NCBI GenBank assembly: GCA_050951405.1
Contig: JBMNIZ010000007.1
Span: forward strand, 1 to 64,000
Direction of reading: 5' to 3'
Length of the DNA: 64,000 nucleotides
Origin: JBMNIZ01 sp050951405
GTDB lineage: Bacteria > Bacillota > DULZ01
Shown here: in pieces, positions 9,003-17,467 of the stretch
How positions within the stretch are numbered: the stretch's first letter is position 1
How the letters are laid out: each line of letters begins with the position of its first letter
Translations under genes and position numbers: made by a program
The notes under the pieces: model-generated
Databases searched by the model: none
Told to the model about the DNA's origin: nothing
Seen by the model: the letters and a program-made list of their open reading frames with translations, nothing else

Positions 9003-10415
9003 ATGAGCGTTTTTACCGACGGCATGATCGTGCTCTATTTTTTCTATGGTTTGGCCTTTTTTACCATGGCCCTGGCCATCGCCTTCCAAATCAGGAAAGA
9101 CAGCAATTATATTTTGGCCAAATCCATCTGGCTCTTGGTTGGATTTGGGCTGTTTCAAGCTTTGGCGGAATGGTCAAAAGTGACCAAACTGCTGCACATG
9201 TATGAGATTAACTTATTGAGTATTACGGTGCTGCACTTGGTGGATGTCCTGACCATCGGCATGTCTTTCCTGTTTTTATTTCTATTCGGCAGCCATCTGG
9301 TCATTGACCATCTAAAAAAGTATCCTTATCTGAAATATTTGCCGTTAATCATCGCCTTGGGCTGGATAGCCAAGTTTATAGTTGTAGACTTTATGCTTTT
9401 TTCCGTGGACAGCTTTAAAATATGGACGGCGCACAGCACTGCTTGGGCCAGGTATTTAATGGCCTTCCCGGGGGCTGTCTTGGCCAGTTTGGGACTTATC
9501 CTTCAGCTTCCTGAGCTAAAGAAACTGGGCCTAAAATCAGCTTACTATAACTGTCAAGGTGCCGCCGTTTGTTTTGCCGCTTATGGGGTCTTGTCCGGCT
9601 TAATAACCTTTCCGGTGGATTTTTGGCCGGGGAATATCTTGAATACCAGTGTTTTTCTGGAGACTACCGGCTGGCCGGTTCAATTTTTCCGGGCAAGCTT
9701 CGGAGTATTGATGGCTTTTACCGTGATTAAGACCATTAATATCTTCAATATAGAGCAGCAAAAGCGCCTGGAGGAAGCGAAACGACTTAGGGTGTTAATT
9801 GAAGAACGGGAACGTTTCTCCCGGGATTTGCATGATGGTATCATTCAATCAATTTACGGAACGGGCTTGATTATTGATGCCAGCCAGACAATGCTGCAGA
9901 AAGAAAAATATGACAAAGTAAATGAATATATGCGGGAAGCAAAAACTAAGCTCAATCATACCATCTCCGCACTGAGGGATTACATTGAAGATCTGCAAAA
10001 AACTAAAGAAAGCAAAGGAAATTTAAAGCAGCTGGTGCAACAATTACTCCATGAATTTCGTAAATTTTCCGCCATCCCCATTGATTTTGAAGACAGATTG
10101 GGGAAAGATCTGTTTATTGACCAAAGACAGGAAAAAGACATCTATCATATTGTGCAAGAAGCATTATTTAACATTGTCAAACATGCCCAAGCCACTCAAG
10201 CCAGGATTATTGTAGAAGAAGAGGACAACAAGATTACCATTCGGGTGGAAGATAATGGGGTAGGATTTCATTTAAAGAAGCTGCAAGACAGGAAACAGGA
10301 GGGCAAAGGGCTGGCCAACATGAAATTCCGGGCCCAACGGCTGGGAGGCAGTCTAACAATCAATTCCCATATCAGGCAGGGTACCCAAATCATCCTCTCT
10401 TTTCCGCAGACTTAA
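9003..10415 (+). CDS. Membrane sensor histidine kinase (HisKA_3 / NarX-LiaS type), orphan
   Basis: The 470-residue product has about seven hydrophobic segments in residues 1-235, acting as the sensory part. A coiled-coil linker follows (EQQKRLEEAKRLRVLIEERERF). The dimerisation/phosphoacceptor motif RDLHDGIIQSIYG (His near residue 278) defines the HisKA_3 class. The HATPase domain shows the N box (EALFNIVKHA), G1 (VEDNGVGF) and G2 (GKGLANMKFRA). Kinases of this class pair with NarL/LuxR-type regulators, but no regulator gene is adjacent. The start has a GGAGAATAAAGAA site. The ligand cannot be inferred. Confidence 0.93.
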   Translation: MSVFTDGMIVLYFFYGLAFFTMALAIAFQIRKDSNYILAKSIWLLVGFGLFQALAEWSKVTKLLHMYEINLLSITVLHLVDVLTIGMSFLFLFLFGSHLVIDHLKKYPYLKYLPLIIALGWIAKFIVVDFMLFSVDSFKIWTAHSTAWARYLMAFPGAVLASLGLILQLPELKKLGLKSAYYNCQGAAVCFAAYGVLSGLITFPVDFWPGNILNTSVFLETTGWPVQFFRASFGVLMAFTVIKTINIFNIEQQKRLEEAKRLRVLIEERERFSRDLHDGIIQSIYGTGLIIDASQTMLQKEKYDKVNEYMREAKTKLNHTISALRDYIEDLQKTKESKGNLKQLVQQLLHEFRKFSAIPIDFEDRLGKDLFIDQRQEKDIYHIVQEALFNIVKHAQATQARIIVEEEDNKITIRVEDNGVGFHLKKLQDRKQEGKGLANMKFRAQRLGGSLTINSHIRQGTQIILSFPQT

Positions 10416-10489
10416 GCTCTCCGCCTACATCTTTGATTAATAGGCATGCTAATATGTATATTGGAAATTAGAAAAGGGGGCTAAAAATA

Positions 10490-10729
10490 ATGACAAGAAC
10501 CTGTGTGCGTGTAACCGAAGAAACTTGGAGCATGATAAAAGATTTGGCAACCAAAACAAATACCACCATGCAGGATGTTGTTCAGCAGGCAATAGAGGAT
10601 TATCGACGAAAGAAAATATGAGAAGAAACAAATCAAGCGTTTCTCCGTCTCAAAAATAATCCTGAAGCCTGGCAGGAAGAATTGCAAGAAAGGCAAGAAT
10701 GGGAAAACACCATTGGCGATAATCAATGA
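10490..10729 (+). pseudogene. MazE/RHH-type antitoxin with in-frame TGA
   Basis: The first 43 codons (MTRTCVRVTEETWSMIKDLA...) look like a ribbon-helix-helix or Arc-type antitoxin. TGA stops the frame at 10619-10621. The same frame then continues through EETNQAFLRLKNNPEAWQEE, a typical antitoxin C-terminus, to a second TGA at 10727-10729 that overlaps the toxin ATG by four bases. The simplest reading is a Trp or Leu codon changed to TGA. Because the organism encodes Sec machinery, recoding is formally possible but there is no precedent in this family. A GGGGG-containing ribosome site precedes the ATG. Confidence 0.65.
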
Positions 10730-11062
10730 GACCGGCAGAGGAGATGTTGGTTAGTAGATTTAAATCCGATCAGAGGCCATGAGCAGGCAGGTAAAAGACC
10801 GGCATTAATAGTATCAGTCGATTTATTTAATCAAGGACCGGCGGAATTAGTGGTGGTAGTACCTATTACAACCAAGTACAAAGGGATTCCCCTTCATGTC
10901 AAAATTGAGCCTCCCGAGGGCGGATTGAAAGATACCAGCTTTATCAAGTGTGAAGATATTCGTTCGATTTCGAAGGAAAGACTCATGACACAGTTGGGAA
11001 CCATTTCCCCTAAAACTATGGCATCTGTTGAAGATCGAATTCGTATTTTGCTAGGCCTTTAA
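10726..11062 (+). pseudogene. MazF/PemK-type endoribonuclease toxin, frameshifted
   Basis: The coding sequence matches MazF: VDLNPIRGHEQAGKRPALIVS, then VVVVPITTKYKGIPLHV, GGLKDTSFIKCEDIRSIS and LGTISPKTM. The start region needs two single-base restorations, one soon after the ATG at 10726 and one in the expected Val-Trp-Leu codons near 10745, where GTTGG replaces GTTTGG. The length 337 is two bases short of a multiple of three, in agreement. The toxin mRNA interferase is probably inactive in this sequence, or these are consensus errors. An intact frame runs from about 10756 to the stop. Confidence 0.75.
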
Positions 11063-11282
11063 GTTATTAAAGATAAAAAAATTGTATTTTACTGGGTTCT
11101 AAATACGCCCCTGGCACAATGTTAACAACTAAAAACATACCTTTAGAAGAGCCTAAAACCAAACAGTATCAACTGACCGCCAAATCAACGATCATTTTTT
11201 CTTGCTAAAATTCCTTGAACGCAGTGAAAAAAGTTTTTGGCTTTTATAAGCAAAAACTACGTGAAGCTCATGTGAAATTATA
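11063..11282. other. Intergenic, no gene seen
   Basis: AT-rich sequence between the convergent toxin remnant and tRNA-Ser(CGA). I see no supportable gene or RNA. Confidence 0.5.
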
Positions 11283-11310
11283 ACAAAAAAAACACCCTGC
11301 AAACAGGGTG
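11283..11310 (-). terminator. Rho-independent terminator of tadA-tRNA-Ser(CGA)
   Basis: On the minus strand CACCCTG/CAGGGTG forms a 7-bp stem followed by TTTTTTTT, 16 bases beyond the tRNA. Confidence 0.85.
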
Positions 11311-11325
11311 CTAAACTGCTAAAAG

Positions 11326-11417
11326 TGGCGGAGAGAGTGGGATTCGAACCCACGGAGGGGGTCAACCCTCACACGATTTCGAGTCGTGCGCCTTCAACCG
11401 GACTCGGCCATCTCTCC
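11326..11417 (-). tRNA. tRNA-Ser(CGA)
   Basis: Class II tRNA with acceptor GGAGAGA/TCTCTCC, anticodon loop ACTCGAAAT (anticodon CGA), long variable arm and encoded CCA. It begins 5 bases after the tadA stop, so it is probably processed from the tadA transcript. Confidence 0.96.
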
Positions 11418-11421
11418 ATGT

Positions 11422-11874
11422 TTATTCCTCTCTGAGTTTTTGAAAAAACTCTTGCAATAATTCCCGGCATTCCTCTTCCCGGATACCGGCAATGACTTCC
11501 AGCCGATGATTGAAAGAGGGATGTTGGACCAGATTGAGCACCGATTCCACGGCTCCGGATTTCGGATCGGAAGAACCGTAGACCAAAGTGCCCACTCTGG
11601 CCTGGACCAAGGCTCCGGCACACATGGGGCAGGGTTCCAAGGTCACATAAAGGATAGTCCCCGTCAGGCGCCAGCTGCCTAAAGCTTCAGCTCCCATTCT
11701 CAGGGCCAGGATTTCCGCATGGGCCGTCGGGTCCTGCCGGGTCTCTTTCAAATTATGCGCCCGGGCCAGCACCCGTCCATCCCCGACTAAAACCGCACCA
11801 ACGGGAACTTCCCCCAGCTCCAAAGCCCGCCGCGCCTCAATCAGTGCCAATCCCATATAGTCACGGTGTTTCAC
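11422..11874 (-). CDS. tadA: tRNA-specific adenosine deaminase TadA
   Basis: TadA deaminates A34 to inosine in tRNA-Arg(ACG). Zinc-site motifs HAEILALR (catalytic Glu) and PCPMCAGAL are present, as is the family start DYMGLALIEARRALELGEVPVGAVLV. The 150 residues are the usual length. Its substrate tRNA-Arg(ACG) is encoded 180 bases away, in the same direction. Confidence 0.96.
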   Translation of the reverse strand: MKHRDYMGLALIEARRALELGEVPVGAVLVGDGRVLARAHNLKETRQDPTAHAEILALRMGAEALGSWRLTGTILYVTLEPCPMCAGALVQARVGTLVYGSSDPKSGAVESVLNLVQHPSFNHRLEVIAGIREEECRELLQEFFQKLREE

Positions 11875-11905
11875 TGCTTCACCTACATTTGATCAAAAAA
11901 AATAA

Positions 11906-11982
11906 TGGTGCGCCCGAGAGGACTCGAACCCCCGACACGCGGTTTAGGAAACCGCTGCTCTATCCAGCTGAGCTACGGGCAC
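11906..11982 (-). tRNA. tRNA-Arg(CCT)
   Basis: Acceptor GTGCCCG/CGGGCGC, D-loop AGCTGGATAGAG, anticodon loop TTTCCTAAA (anticodon CCT), T-loop TTCGAGT and encoded CCA. It reads AGG. Confidence 0.96.
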
Positions 11983-12051
11983 CCATAATTTCTCTAGAAA
12001 AACAATGACCTAAATCCAAGGATTGGTCATGATAAAAGCACCTATATGGCA

Positions 12052-12128
12052 TGGCGCGCCCGGGAGGACTCGAACCTCCAGCCTCCTGATTCGTAGTCAG
12101 TTACTCTATCCGATTGAGCTACGGGCGC
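12052..12128 (-). tRNA. tRNA-Arg(ACG)
   Basis: Acceptor GCGCCCG/CGGGCGC, anticodon loop CTACGAA (anticodon ACG, to be edited to ICG by TadA), T-loop TTCGAGT and encoded CCA. Confidence 0.96.
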
Positions 12129-12138
12129 AGGTAAAATA

Positions 12139-12233
12139 TGGCGGAGAGAGAGGGATTCGAACCCTCGATACAGGTTTTAGCCCGTATAATCGCTTAGCAG
12201 GCGATCGCCTTCGACCTACTCGGCCATCTCTCC
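12139..12233 (-). tRNA. tRNA-Ser(GCT)
   Basis: Class II tRNA with anticodon loop CTGCTAA (anticodon GCT), long variable arm, T-loop TTCGAAT and encoded CCA. It reads AGC/AGU. It lies 10 bases upstream of tRNA-Arg(ACG) in the same transcript direction. Confidence 0.96.
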
Positions 12234-12275
12234 ATGATTTTTGCCAAACTCCTTTAAACAATGGAACGTGTCACT

Positions 12276-12304
12276 ATTATAATCCAAAGCCGGCAAAAAA
12301 TCAA
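12276..12304 (-). promoter_or_regulatory. Sigma-A promoter for the tRNA-Ser(GCT)/tRNA-Arg genes
   Basis: TTGATT and TATAAT are separated by 17 bases on the minus strand, about 43 bases upstream of tRNA-Ser(GCT). Confidence 0.75.
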
Positions 12305-12330
12305 CGCAAGAGCCGGGCAAAAAAATTCCC

Positions 12331-12419
12331 TGGCGGAGGGGGTGGGATTCGAACCCACGGCCCCTGGCGGGGTCACTGGTTTTCAAGACCAGCTCCTTAA
12401 ACCGCTCGGACACCCCTCC
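12331..12419 (-). tRNA. tRNA-Ser(TGA)
   Basis: Class II tRNA with acceptor GGAGGGG/CCCCTCC, anticodon loop CTTGAAA (anticodon TGA), long variable arm and encoded CCA. It reads UCA/UCG. Confidence 0.96.
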
Positions 12420-12452
12420 TCAAGTTATCTAACCGGATTTACAGCATGACAA

Positions 12453-12482
12453 AGTATAGCATAAAAGCTTCAGCTCTGTCAA
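12453..12482 (-). promoter_or_regulatory. Near-consensus sigma-A promoter for tRNA-Ser(TGA)
   Basis: TTGACA and TATACT are separated by 18 bases on the minus strand, about 34 bases upstream of the tRNA. Confidence 0.8.
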
Positions 12483-12561
12483 TTGGATAAAATGTACTTA
12501 TGGTTACCATAAATAAATATGGTGTTTGCTCACCCCAAAACGGGCAAAACCTGAAATCTTA

Positions 12562-13119
12562 TCATTTCACTTGTGCCGCGCTGCTTTCCCTTTCTTCAGT
12601 CTTGTTTTGATCAAGGGGAAAAAAGTACTTGTTGATGATGAGAGCAATGATGATGCCGACGGTACTGTCTATCATTCTATTAATGGAGTAAATATGCGGG
12701 GCGAGATACTGCATAGTATCTCGCAGATTGACCACCACCGAAAGAAAAACAATACAGGCAGTGGAGGTCATAACCTCTATTTTCCCGATGAGATTGCACA
12801 GATAAATAACCAGCACTATTCCCAAGCCGATCATAATGGCACCGACCGCAAAAAAGTTGACCTGTTCACTTACTAAATTTTTTAACATAAGAAAGGGAGT
12901 GCCCACCAGTCCGCCGATGAAAGTGCCAATCAACCGGTTTTTGCCCATTTCAAAGGAACTGCCCATGGTATCCTTGAGGCAAATGACCACAGCAATGCAG
13001 GCAAAAAAAGGGTAGGGCCTTTGAAACAGGTCGTAGAGCAAAACACAAAGAAAGACTCCCAAAGCGGTTTTGATATTCCTCAGTCCAATGGTGGGAAATT
13101 TAAAATTATTGATACCCAT
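12562..13119 (-). CDS. Aromatic acid exporter family (FUSC-like) membrane protein
   Basis: About 185 residues with four to five membrane segments. The start, GLRNIKTALGVFLCVLLYDL, and GSSFEMGKNRLIGTFIGGLVG match the N-terminal domain of the ArAE_1/DUF939 (YqjA-like) family. Only the membrane domain is present. The longer family members carry a C-terminal cytoplasmic domain that is absent here. I chose ATG 13119 (MGINNFKFP) because the extra residues from 13182 do not resemble the family. Confidence 0.75.
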   Translation of the reverse strand: MGINNFKFPTIGLRNIKTALGVFLCVLLYDLFQRPYPFFACIAVVICLKDTMGSSFEMGKNRLIGTFIGGLVGTPFLMLKNLVSEQVNFFAVGAIMIGLGIVLVIYLCNLIGKIEVMTSTACIVFLSVVVNLRDTMQYLAPHIYSINRMIDSTVGIIIALIINKYFFPLDQNKTEERESSAAQVK

Positions 13120-13233
13120 CAGCCGGCTTCCCCACCTTGCATTAGTTATTGTGCTGGCCTCGCCCTCCATGCCGACAAGCAAAGCCTTTCTCTTCCTTCC
13201 CGCTTATTGTTTCAAGCAGAAAACCGATTTTGT

Positions 13234-15138
13234 TCAAAACAGCACTCTTTTGTCCCCAACCCGCTTGGTAAACTTTACCTGATCAAAATATTCCAGCAAA
13301 GGCAAAACATATTTCCGCGAACTGTTCAGGGCGTCCCGCATTTCCGCCAGTTCCACTGATCCTTTTTCCTGAACCTGGCGGCGGATCAGTTCCCGGGCCT
13401 GTTCCACCGCTTCCCGGTGAAAATAAAGGCCGTCTGCCACCTTCACCAATTCCTTCACCCGGAGCAAGTAGGAAAGCATTTCCTCTTCCAAATTGCTTTT
13501 AATGCCCAGTCTGGAGACAACTTCCTCCCAGGCAGGAGGCTGAAAAAGATCCTGGCGAAAAAGGGAAAGGGCTTGCTCCAGAATGACTTTTTCATCCGCC
13601 GAAGGTTCCCCTTGGAAGTCGGGGAGGGCAGCACTATTGGCCGCAATTTTCAGTTTCCCTTTTTCTTCCCACCGCTGCAGCAGGCCATTAAACACCTTCA
13701 CCGGCAGGGCGGAAAACTTGCGGGAGCGCAGTTCTTCTTTGGGAAAGCCTGCCCTCAGGGGATACTTCCGGTGATACCGATCCAGCAATTCTTCCACTTC
13801 CTGCAGCCATTTTTCCTCTCTGGACCGGGGTAAATACCAAGTAGCTTCTTCAAAGCTGAAACTCTGCACTTCCCCTTTTTCCAGCAGCATGGCCAAGGTT
13901 TTCTCCACTTCCGGAATGGAAAGACCTGTTTGGGAGGCGATTTCCGCTAGGGGTAAAGGCACCTTAGAACTGGTCAAAACCTCTTCAATCAGTTCCAGGG
14001 GATCACCTTGCAGCAGGGTGTTTAACCGCTGCAGCACCTCCTTTTTATAGCGGCGATGTCTGGAGGCATGAGGATCAATCACCAAACCGCCGGCAATAGT
14101 GGTCATGGGAGAGTAGGAACGGATGATCAAACGGTCCTGCCTGGCTGCCACTAAAAGCTCTTCCATCTGCAGCTGGGCCAGGGCTGTCTCACCGGGGGCC
14201 AGTTCTTCCCGGTCAAGGAGGATCACTCTCCCCAATACCTCACTGGTGCCCAGGTGAACCCGGACCCGCTGGCGATGGGTGAGGGGCTGGGCTTTGGGCA
14301 GCAAGAAAAGCTGCAAATCCACCCGGTGGGAAGGAGTCAATGTTCCAGGAGTGACCAAAGTGCTGCCCCTTTCCAGTTCCCCCACTTCAATACCGGCCAG
14401 GTTGACAGCTGTCCTCTGGCCTGCCAGAGCCACATCCACCTTTCGCTCGTGTACCTGTAAGGTCCTGACCCGGACTTGTTGCCCCTGGGGCTGGATTTCT
14501 AAAAGATCTCCCGTGCAAATTTGACCGCTCCAAAGAGTGCCGGTGACTACCGTGCCAAAACCAGTAATGGAAAATACCCGGTCCACCGGCAGGCGCACCT
14601 TGCCCTCGGTGGGCTTGGGCGGGGTATTGGCAGCCAACTGATCCAATTCCCTTCTCAATTCTTCCATGCCCTCTCCGGTATAAGCGGATACTGCCAAGAC
14701 CGGTGCCCCCGCCAAAACCGTGTCCTGAACGGCTTCTTTTACTTCCTCCATGACCAGTTCCAGCCATTCTTCTTCCACCAAGTCCTTTTTAGTGATCACC
14801 ACCAGGCCTTTTTTGATCTGGAGGAGATTGATAATATCCAAGTGTTCCCGGGTTTGAGGCATCACACCTTCATCGGCTGCTACCACCAAGATGACCAGAT
14901 CCATACCGCCCACACCGGCCAACATCTGCTTCACAAAACGTTCGTGGCCGGGTACATCCACCAGGCCCACCCGGCGCCCGCTGGGAAGTTCCAAAGGGGC
15001 AAAACCCAGCTCAATGGAAATACCTCTTTCTTTTTCTTCTTTCAGGCGATCAGTATTAACTCCCGTCAGGGCCTGCACCAATACGGTTTTGCCATGATCC
15101 ACGTGTCCAGCGGTGCCGACAATAATATATTCTTCCAT
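13234..15138 (-). CDS. selB: Selenocysteine-specific elongation factor SelB
   Basis: SelB delivers Sec-tRNA-Sec to UGA codons marked by a SECIS hairpin. The ~634-residue product has the EF-Tu-like GTPase (GHVDHGKT G1, DVPGHERF G3, TKKD G4) and OB-type domains (SITGFGTVVTGTLWSG). It ends in C-terminal winged-helix repeats that bind SECIS RNA. ATG 15138 has a GGGAG site and matches the family N-terminus MEEYIIVGTAGHVDHGKT. Upstream in-frame codons do not. The gene follows selA by 78 bases and probably shares its transcript. Confidence 0.97.
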   Translation of the reverse strand: MEEYIIVGTAGHVDHGKTVLVQALTGVNTDRLKEEKERGISIELGFAPLELPSGRRVGLVDVPGHERFVKQMLAGVGGMDLVILVVAADEGVMPQTREHLDIINLLQIKKGLVVITKKDLVEEEWLELVMEEVKEAVQDTVLAGAPVLAVSAYTGEGMEELRRELDQLAANTPPKPTEGKVRLPVDRVFSITGFGTVVTGTLWSGQICTGDLLEIQPQGQQVRVRTLQVHERKVDVALAGQRTAVNLAGIEVGELERGSTLVTPGTLTPSHRVDLQLFLLPKAQPLTHRQRVRVHLGTSEVLGRVILLDREELAPGETALAQLQMEELLVAARQDRLIIRSYSPMTTIAGGLVIDPHASRHRRYKKEVLQRLNTLLQGDPLELIEEVLTSSKVPLPLAEIASQTGLSIPEVEKTLAMLLEKGEVQSFSFEEATWYLPRSREEKWLQEVEELLDRYHRKYPLRAGFPKEELRSRKFSALPVKVFNGLLQRWEEKGKLKIAANSAALPDFQGEPSADEKVILEQALSLFRQDLFQPPAWEEVVSRLGIKSNLEEEMLSYLLRVKELVKVADGLYFHREAVEQARELIRRQVQEKGSVELAEMRDALNSSRKYVLPLLEYFDQVKFTKRVGDKRVLF

Positions 15139-15216
15139 GGTAGGCTCACTCCCAATAGCTGTAATTCCTTCTTGCCGGGCCAAGCTGCCGGGCAATTTCA
15201 ACCCACCGGATTTTCC

Positions 15217-16629
15217 TTAATTGAACTGAGCAAAAGTCTTTTCTATAGCCTGGACCAGGACTTCTATTTCTCCTTCGGCCACTGTCCTCAGATCAAAAAG
15301 CAGTCTTTCCTCGGCGATTCTTCCCATTACGGAAGGCTCTCCTTGCCTTAAAAGCCGGGCGATCTCTTCCACTCCCCTGCCCGACAACGGTTCCAGGGCT
15401 ACCAAAAAGGTGGGCAATTCCAGAATGGGCAGAGCACCGCCACCTGCCTGGGACATGCCGGGAATAATGGACACCCGGGCCCGGCTCTCCAGAATGCTTT
15501 CCAGACGTTGGGCCAAATGCCGGGCTTTCCTTTCGATCTCTTCCCGCGGCTGAACAAGCATAGCCAAGGTGGGGATTTCCTTAATGGCCTGGTCTTTATC
15601 CAAATAGGAGCGCAAAGTGGCTTCCAGAGCGGCCATGGTCAACTTGTCCACTCTGAACGCCCTGGTTAAGGGGTTTTTGGCCATGCGGGCAATAAACTCT
15701 TTTTTCCCTACGATAATTCCTCCTTGAGGTCCGCCCAGCAGTTTATCCCCGCTGAAAGTAACCACATCGGCGCCGGCCGACAGCTGCTCCTGGACCGTTG
15801 GTTCCCCGGTAATACCAAAAGTCCTCAGATCGATCAAAAAGCCGCTGCCCAGATCTTCCATGACGGGCAGACCTTTTTCCCGGCCCAAGGCCACCATTTC
15901 TTCCAAAGATGTATCATGAGTAAATCCCATTACCCGGTAATTGCTGGGGTGGACTTTCAAGAGAAGGGCGGTCTCTTCTCCAATGGCTCGCCGGTAATCC
16001 TCCAGATAGGTCTTATTGGTGGTTCCCACTTCCACCAACTTGGCCCCGCTGGCCTGCATCACCTCCGGCACCCGAAAAGAGCCCCCAATCTCCACCAGCT
16101 GCCCCCGGGAGACGATAACCTCTTTGCCGCAAGCCAGGGTATTCAGAGCCAGGAGGACTGCTGCCGCATTATTGTTCACCACCAGAGCATCCTCGGCTCC
16201 GGTGAGACGACAGATCAATTCCACCACGTGGCTGTAGCGGGATCCCCGGTTACCCGTATCCAGATCGATTTCCAAATTACAATAGCCCCGGGAAATGGTC
16301 AAAAGAGACTCCCGGGCAGCCTGGCTTAACACGGCCCGGCCCAAATTGGTATGTAAAACTACTCCCGTAGCATTGATCACCGGACGTAGATTCGGTGATA
16401 GATAAGCCTTGGTCCGGTGATAGGCCTTTTCTCCCACCCAGGCAGGATCCAGTTTCTCGGCGGTCTTGATCCTGCCTTCCTGGATGCCCCTTCTCAACTC
16501 AGCAATCACTTCCCTTACTTTTTCCACCAAAATTTCGTGGGGAATCTTTTTCCCATCCTCTTTTCGGAGGATTTTTTCCAGCACCTGGTCCACTGAAGGC
16601 AAGTCCCTGAGCAATTGATGTTTGTCCAT
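15217..16629 (-). CDS. selA: L-seryl-tRNA(Sec) selenium transferase SelA
   Basis: A PLP enzyme that converts Ser-tRNA-Sec to Sec-tRNA-Sec using selenophosphate. NATGVVLHTNLGRA, VVNNNAAAVLLAL and the PLP-lysine motif SGDKLLGGPQGGII are all present. The ~470 residues match the family. ATG 16629 (MDKHQLLRDLP) is preferred over an upstream codon by family alignment. With selB and the tRNA-Sec at 52 kb this gives most of the Sec insertion pathway; selD is not in the window. Confidence 0.97.
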   Translation of the reverse strand: MDKHQLLRDLPSVDQVLEKILRKEDGKKIPHEILVEKVREVIAELRRGIQEGRIKTAEKLDPAWVGEKAYHRTKAYLSPNLRPVINATGVVLHTNLGRAVLSQAARESLLTISRGYCNLEIDLDTGNRGSRYSHVVELICRLTGAEDALVVNNNAAAVLLALNTLACGKEVIVSRGQLVEIGGSFRVPEVMQASGAKLVEVGTTNKTYLEDYRRAIGEETALLLKVHPSNYRVMGFTHDTSLEEMVALGREKGLPVMEDLGSGFLIDLRTFGITGEPTVQEQLSAGADVVTFSGDKLLGGPQGGIIVGKKEFIARMAKNPLTRAFRVDKLTMAALEATLRSYLDKDQAIKEIPTLAMLVQPREEIERKARHLAQRLESILESRARVSIIPGMSQAGGGALPILELPTFLVALEPLSGRGVEEIARLLRQGEPSVMGRIAEERLLFDLRTVAEGEIEVLVQAIEKTFAQFN

Positions 16630-16744
16630 GATCAGGCCTCCATCTCCACACCCCCGGCTTTGCATCAGCTCTTATCTATCAACAGGGGGCACACAGCATA
16701 TTGTTAATTATTATAGCACAAATTGGATCTGGATTATAAGACCA

Positions 16745-16776
16745 AAGAAAAAAGGATCCCTGATTGGAGATCCTTG
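16745..16776 (-). terminator. Rho-independent terminator of the liv/CBS-ACT operon
   Basis: On the minus strand AAGGATC/GATCCTT pairs around a 10-base loop and is followed by TTTTTTC, 11 bases after the last stop. Confidence 0.85.
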
Positions 16777-16786
16777 CTGCCAAGAG

Positions 16787-17455
16787 TTAGCGCAGGTAAT
16801 CTTTGTGATTTTTCACTGCCTCCACCTGGTAACCTTGCTTCTTCAAGATATTGGCCACCTCAGTCCCATCGGGAATGTTCAAGCGCAAAACCACCGTGGC
16901 CATGGGGCTGTCGTTCCGGAACACGGCCACCCGGGAAATATTCACACCCTGGTCCCTGATCACCTGGGTTATTTCCGCCAAAACTCCCGGCTTATCCTCC
17001 GCTTCCAGGGTGATGCGGGAACCGGGCTCTTTTAATCCCATGATATTGATAAAAGCATCAAAAATATTGGTCTCGGTAATAATGCCTACCAGCCGGTCAT
17101 TTTCCATGACAGGCAAGGCCCCCACCTTGTGTTCCCGCATGAGAAGTGCTGCTTCCTCCACATAAGCATCGGCTTCAATAGTATAAATCTGACGCTTTTT
17201 CGGGAGGACATCGCCTATTTTCATCTTGGCCAGCAAATAATTCAGCTCAAAAATGCTGAGGGAAGTGGCCGGAGAAGGGGAAACTTCGCTCAGATCCCTA
17301 TCTGTGACTATGCCTACTAATTTGTCCTTCTCCATGATGGGCAACCGGCGCACGTTGTGGCGCCGCATCAAATCCAAAGCTTCAGCAATGGTTGTCTGCC
17401 TGGTGATAGTCACCGGGTTAGGAGTCATGTAATTGCGCACGAACACCTTGACCAA
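16787..17455 (-). CDS. CBS-pair plus ACT domain protein (AcuB-like)
   Basis: The 222-residue protein has two CBS domains (MTPNPVTITRQTTIAEALDL and MRRHNVRRLPIMEKDKLVGI; then EEAALLMREHKVGALPVMEN). An ACT domain follows from about residue 145 (SRITLEAEDKPGVLAEITQV). CBS pairs bind adenosine nucleotides and ACT domains bind amino acids. It starts 12 bases after livF and ends the operon. A role as a cytoplasmic ligand-sensing regulator of branched-chain amino acid uptake or use is an inference. AcuB is the closest named architecture. Confidence 0.85.
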   Translation of the reverse strand: MVKVFVRNYMTPNPVTITRQTTIAEALDLMRRHNVRRLPIMEKDKLVGIVTDRDLSEVSPSPATSLSIFELNYLLAKMKIGDVLPKKRQIYTIEADAYVEEAALLMREHKVGALPVMENDRLVGIITETNIFDAFINIMGLKEPGSRITLEAEDKPGVLAEITQVIRDQGVNISRVAVFRNDSPMATVVLRLNIPDGTEVANILKKQGYQVEAVKNHKDYLR

Positions 17456-17467
17456 CCTCCTTTTCCC

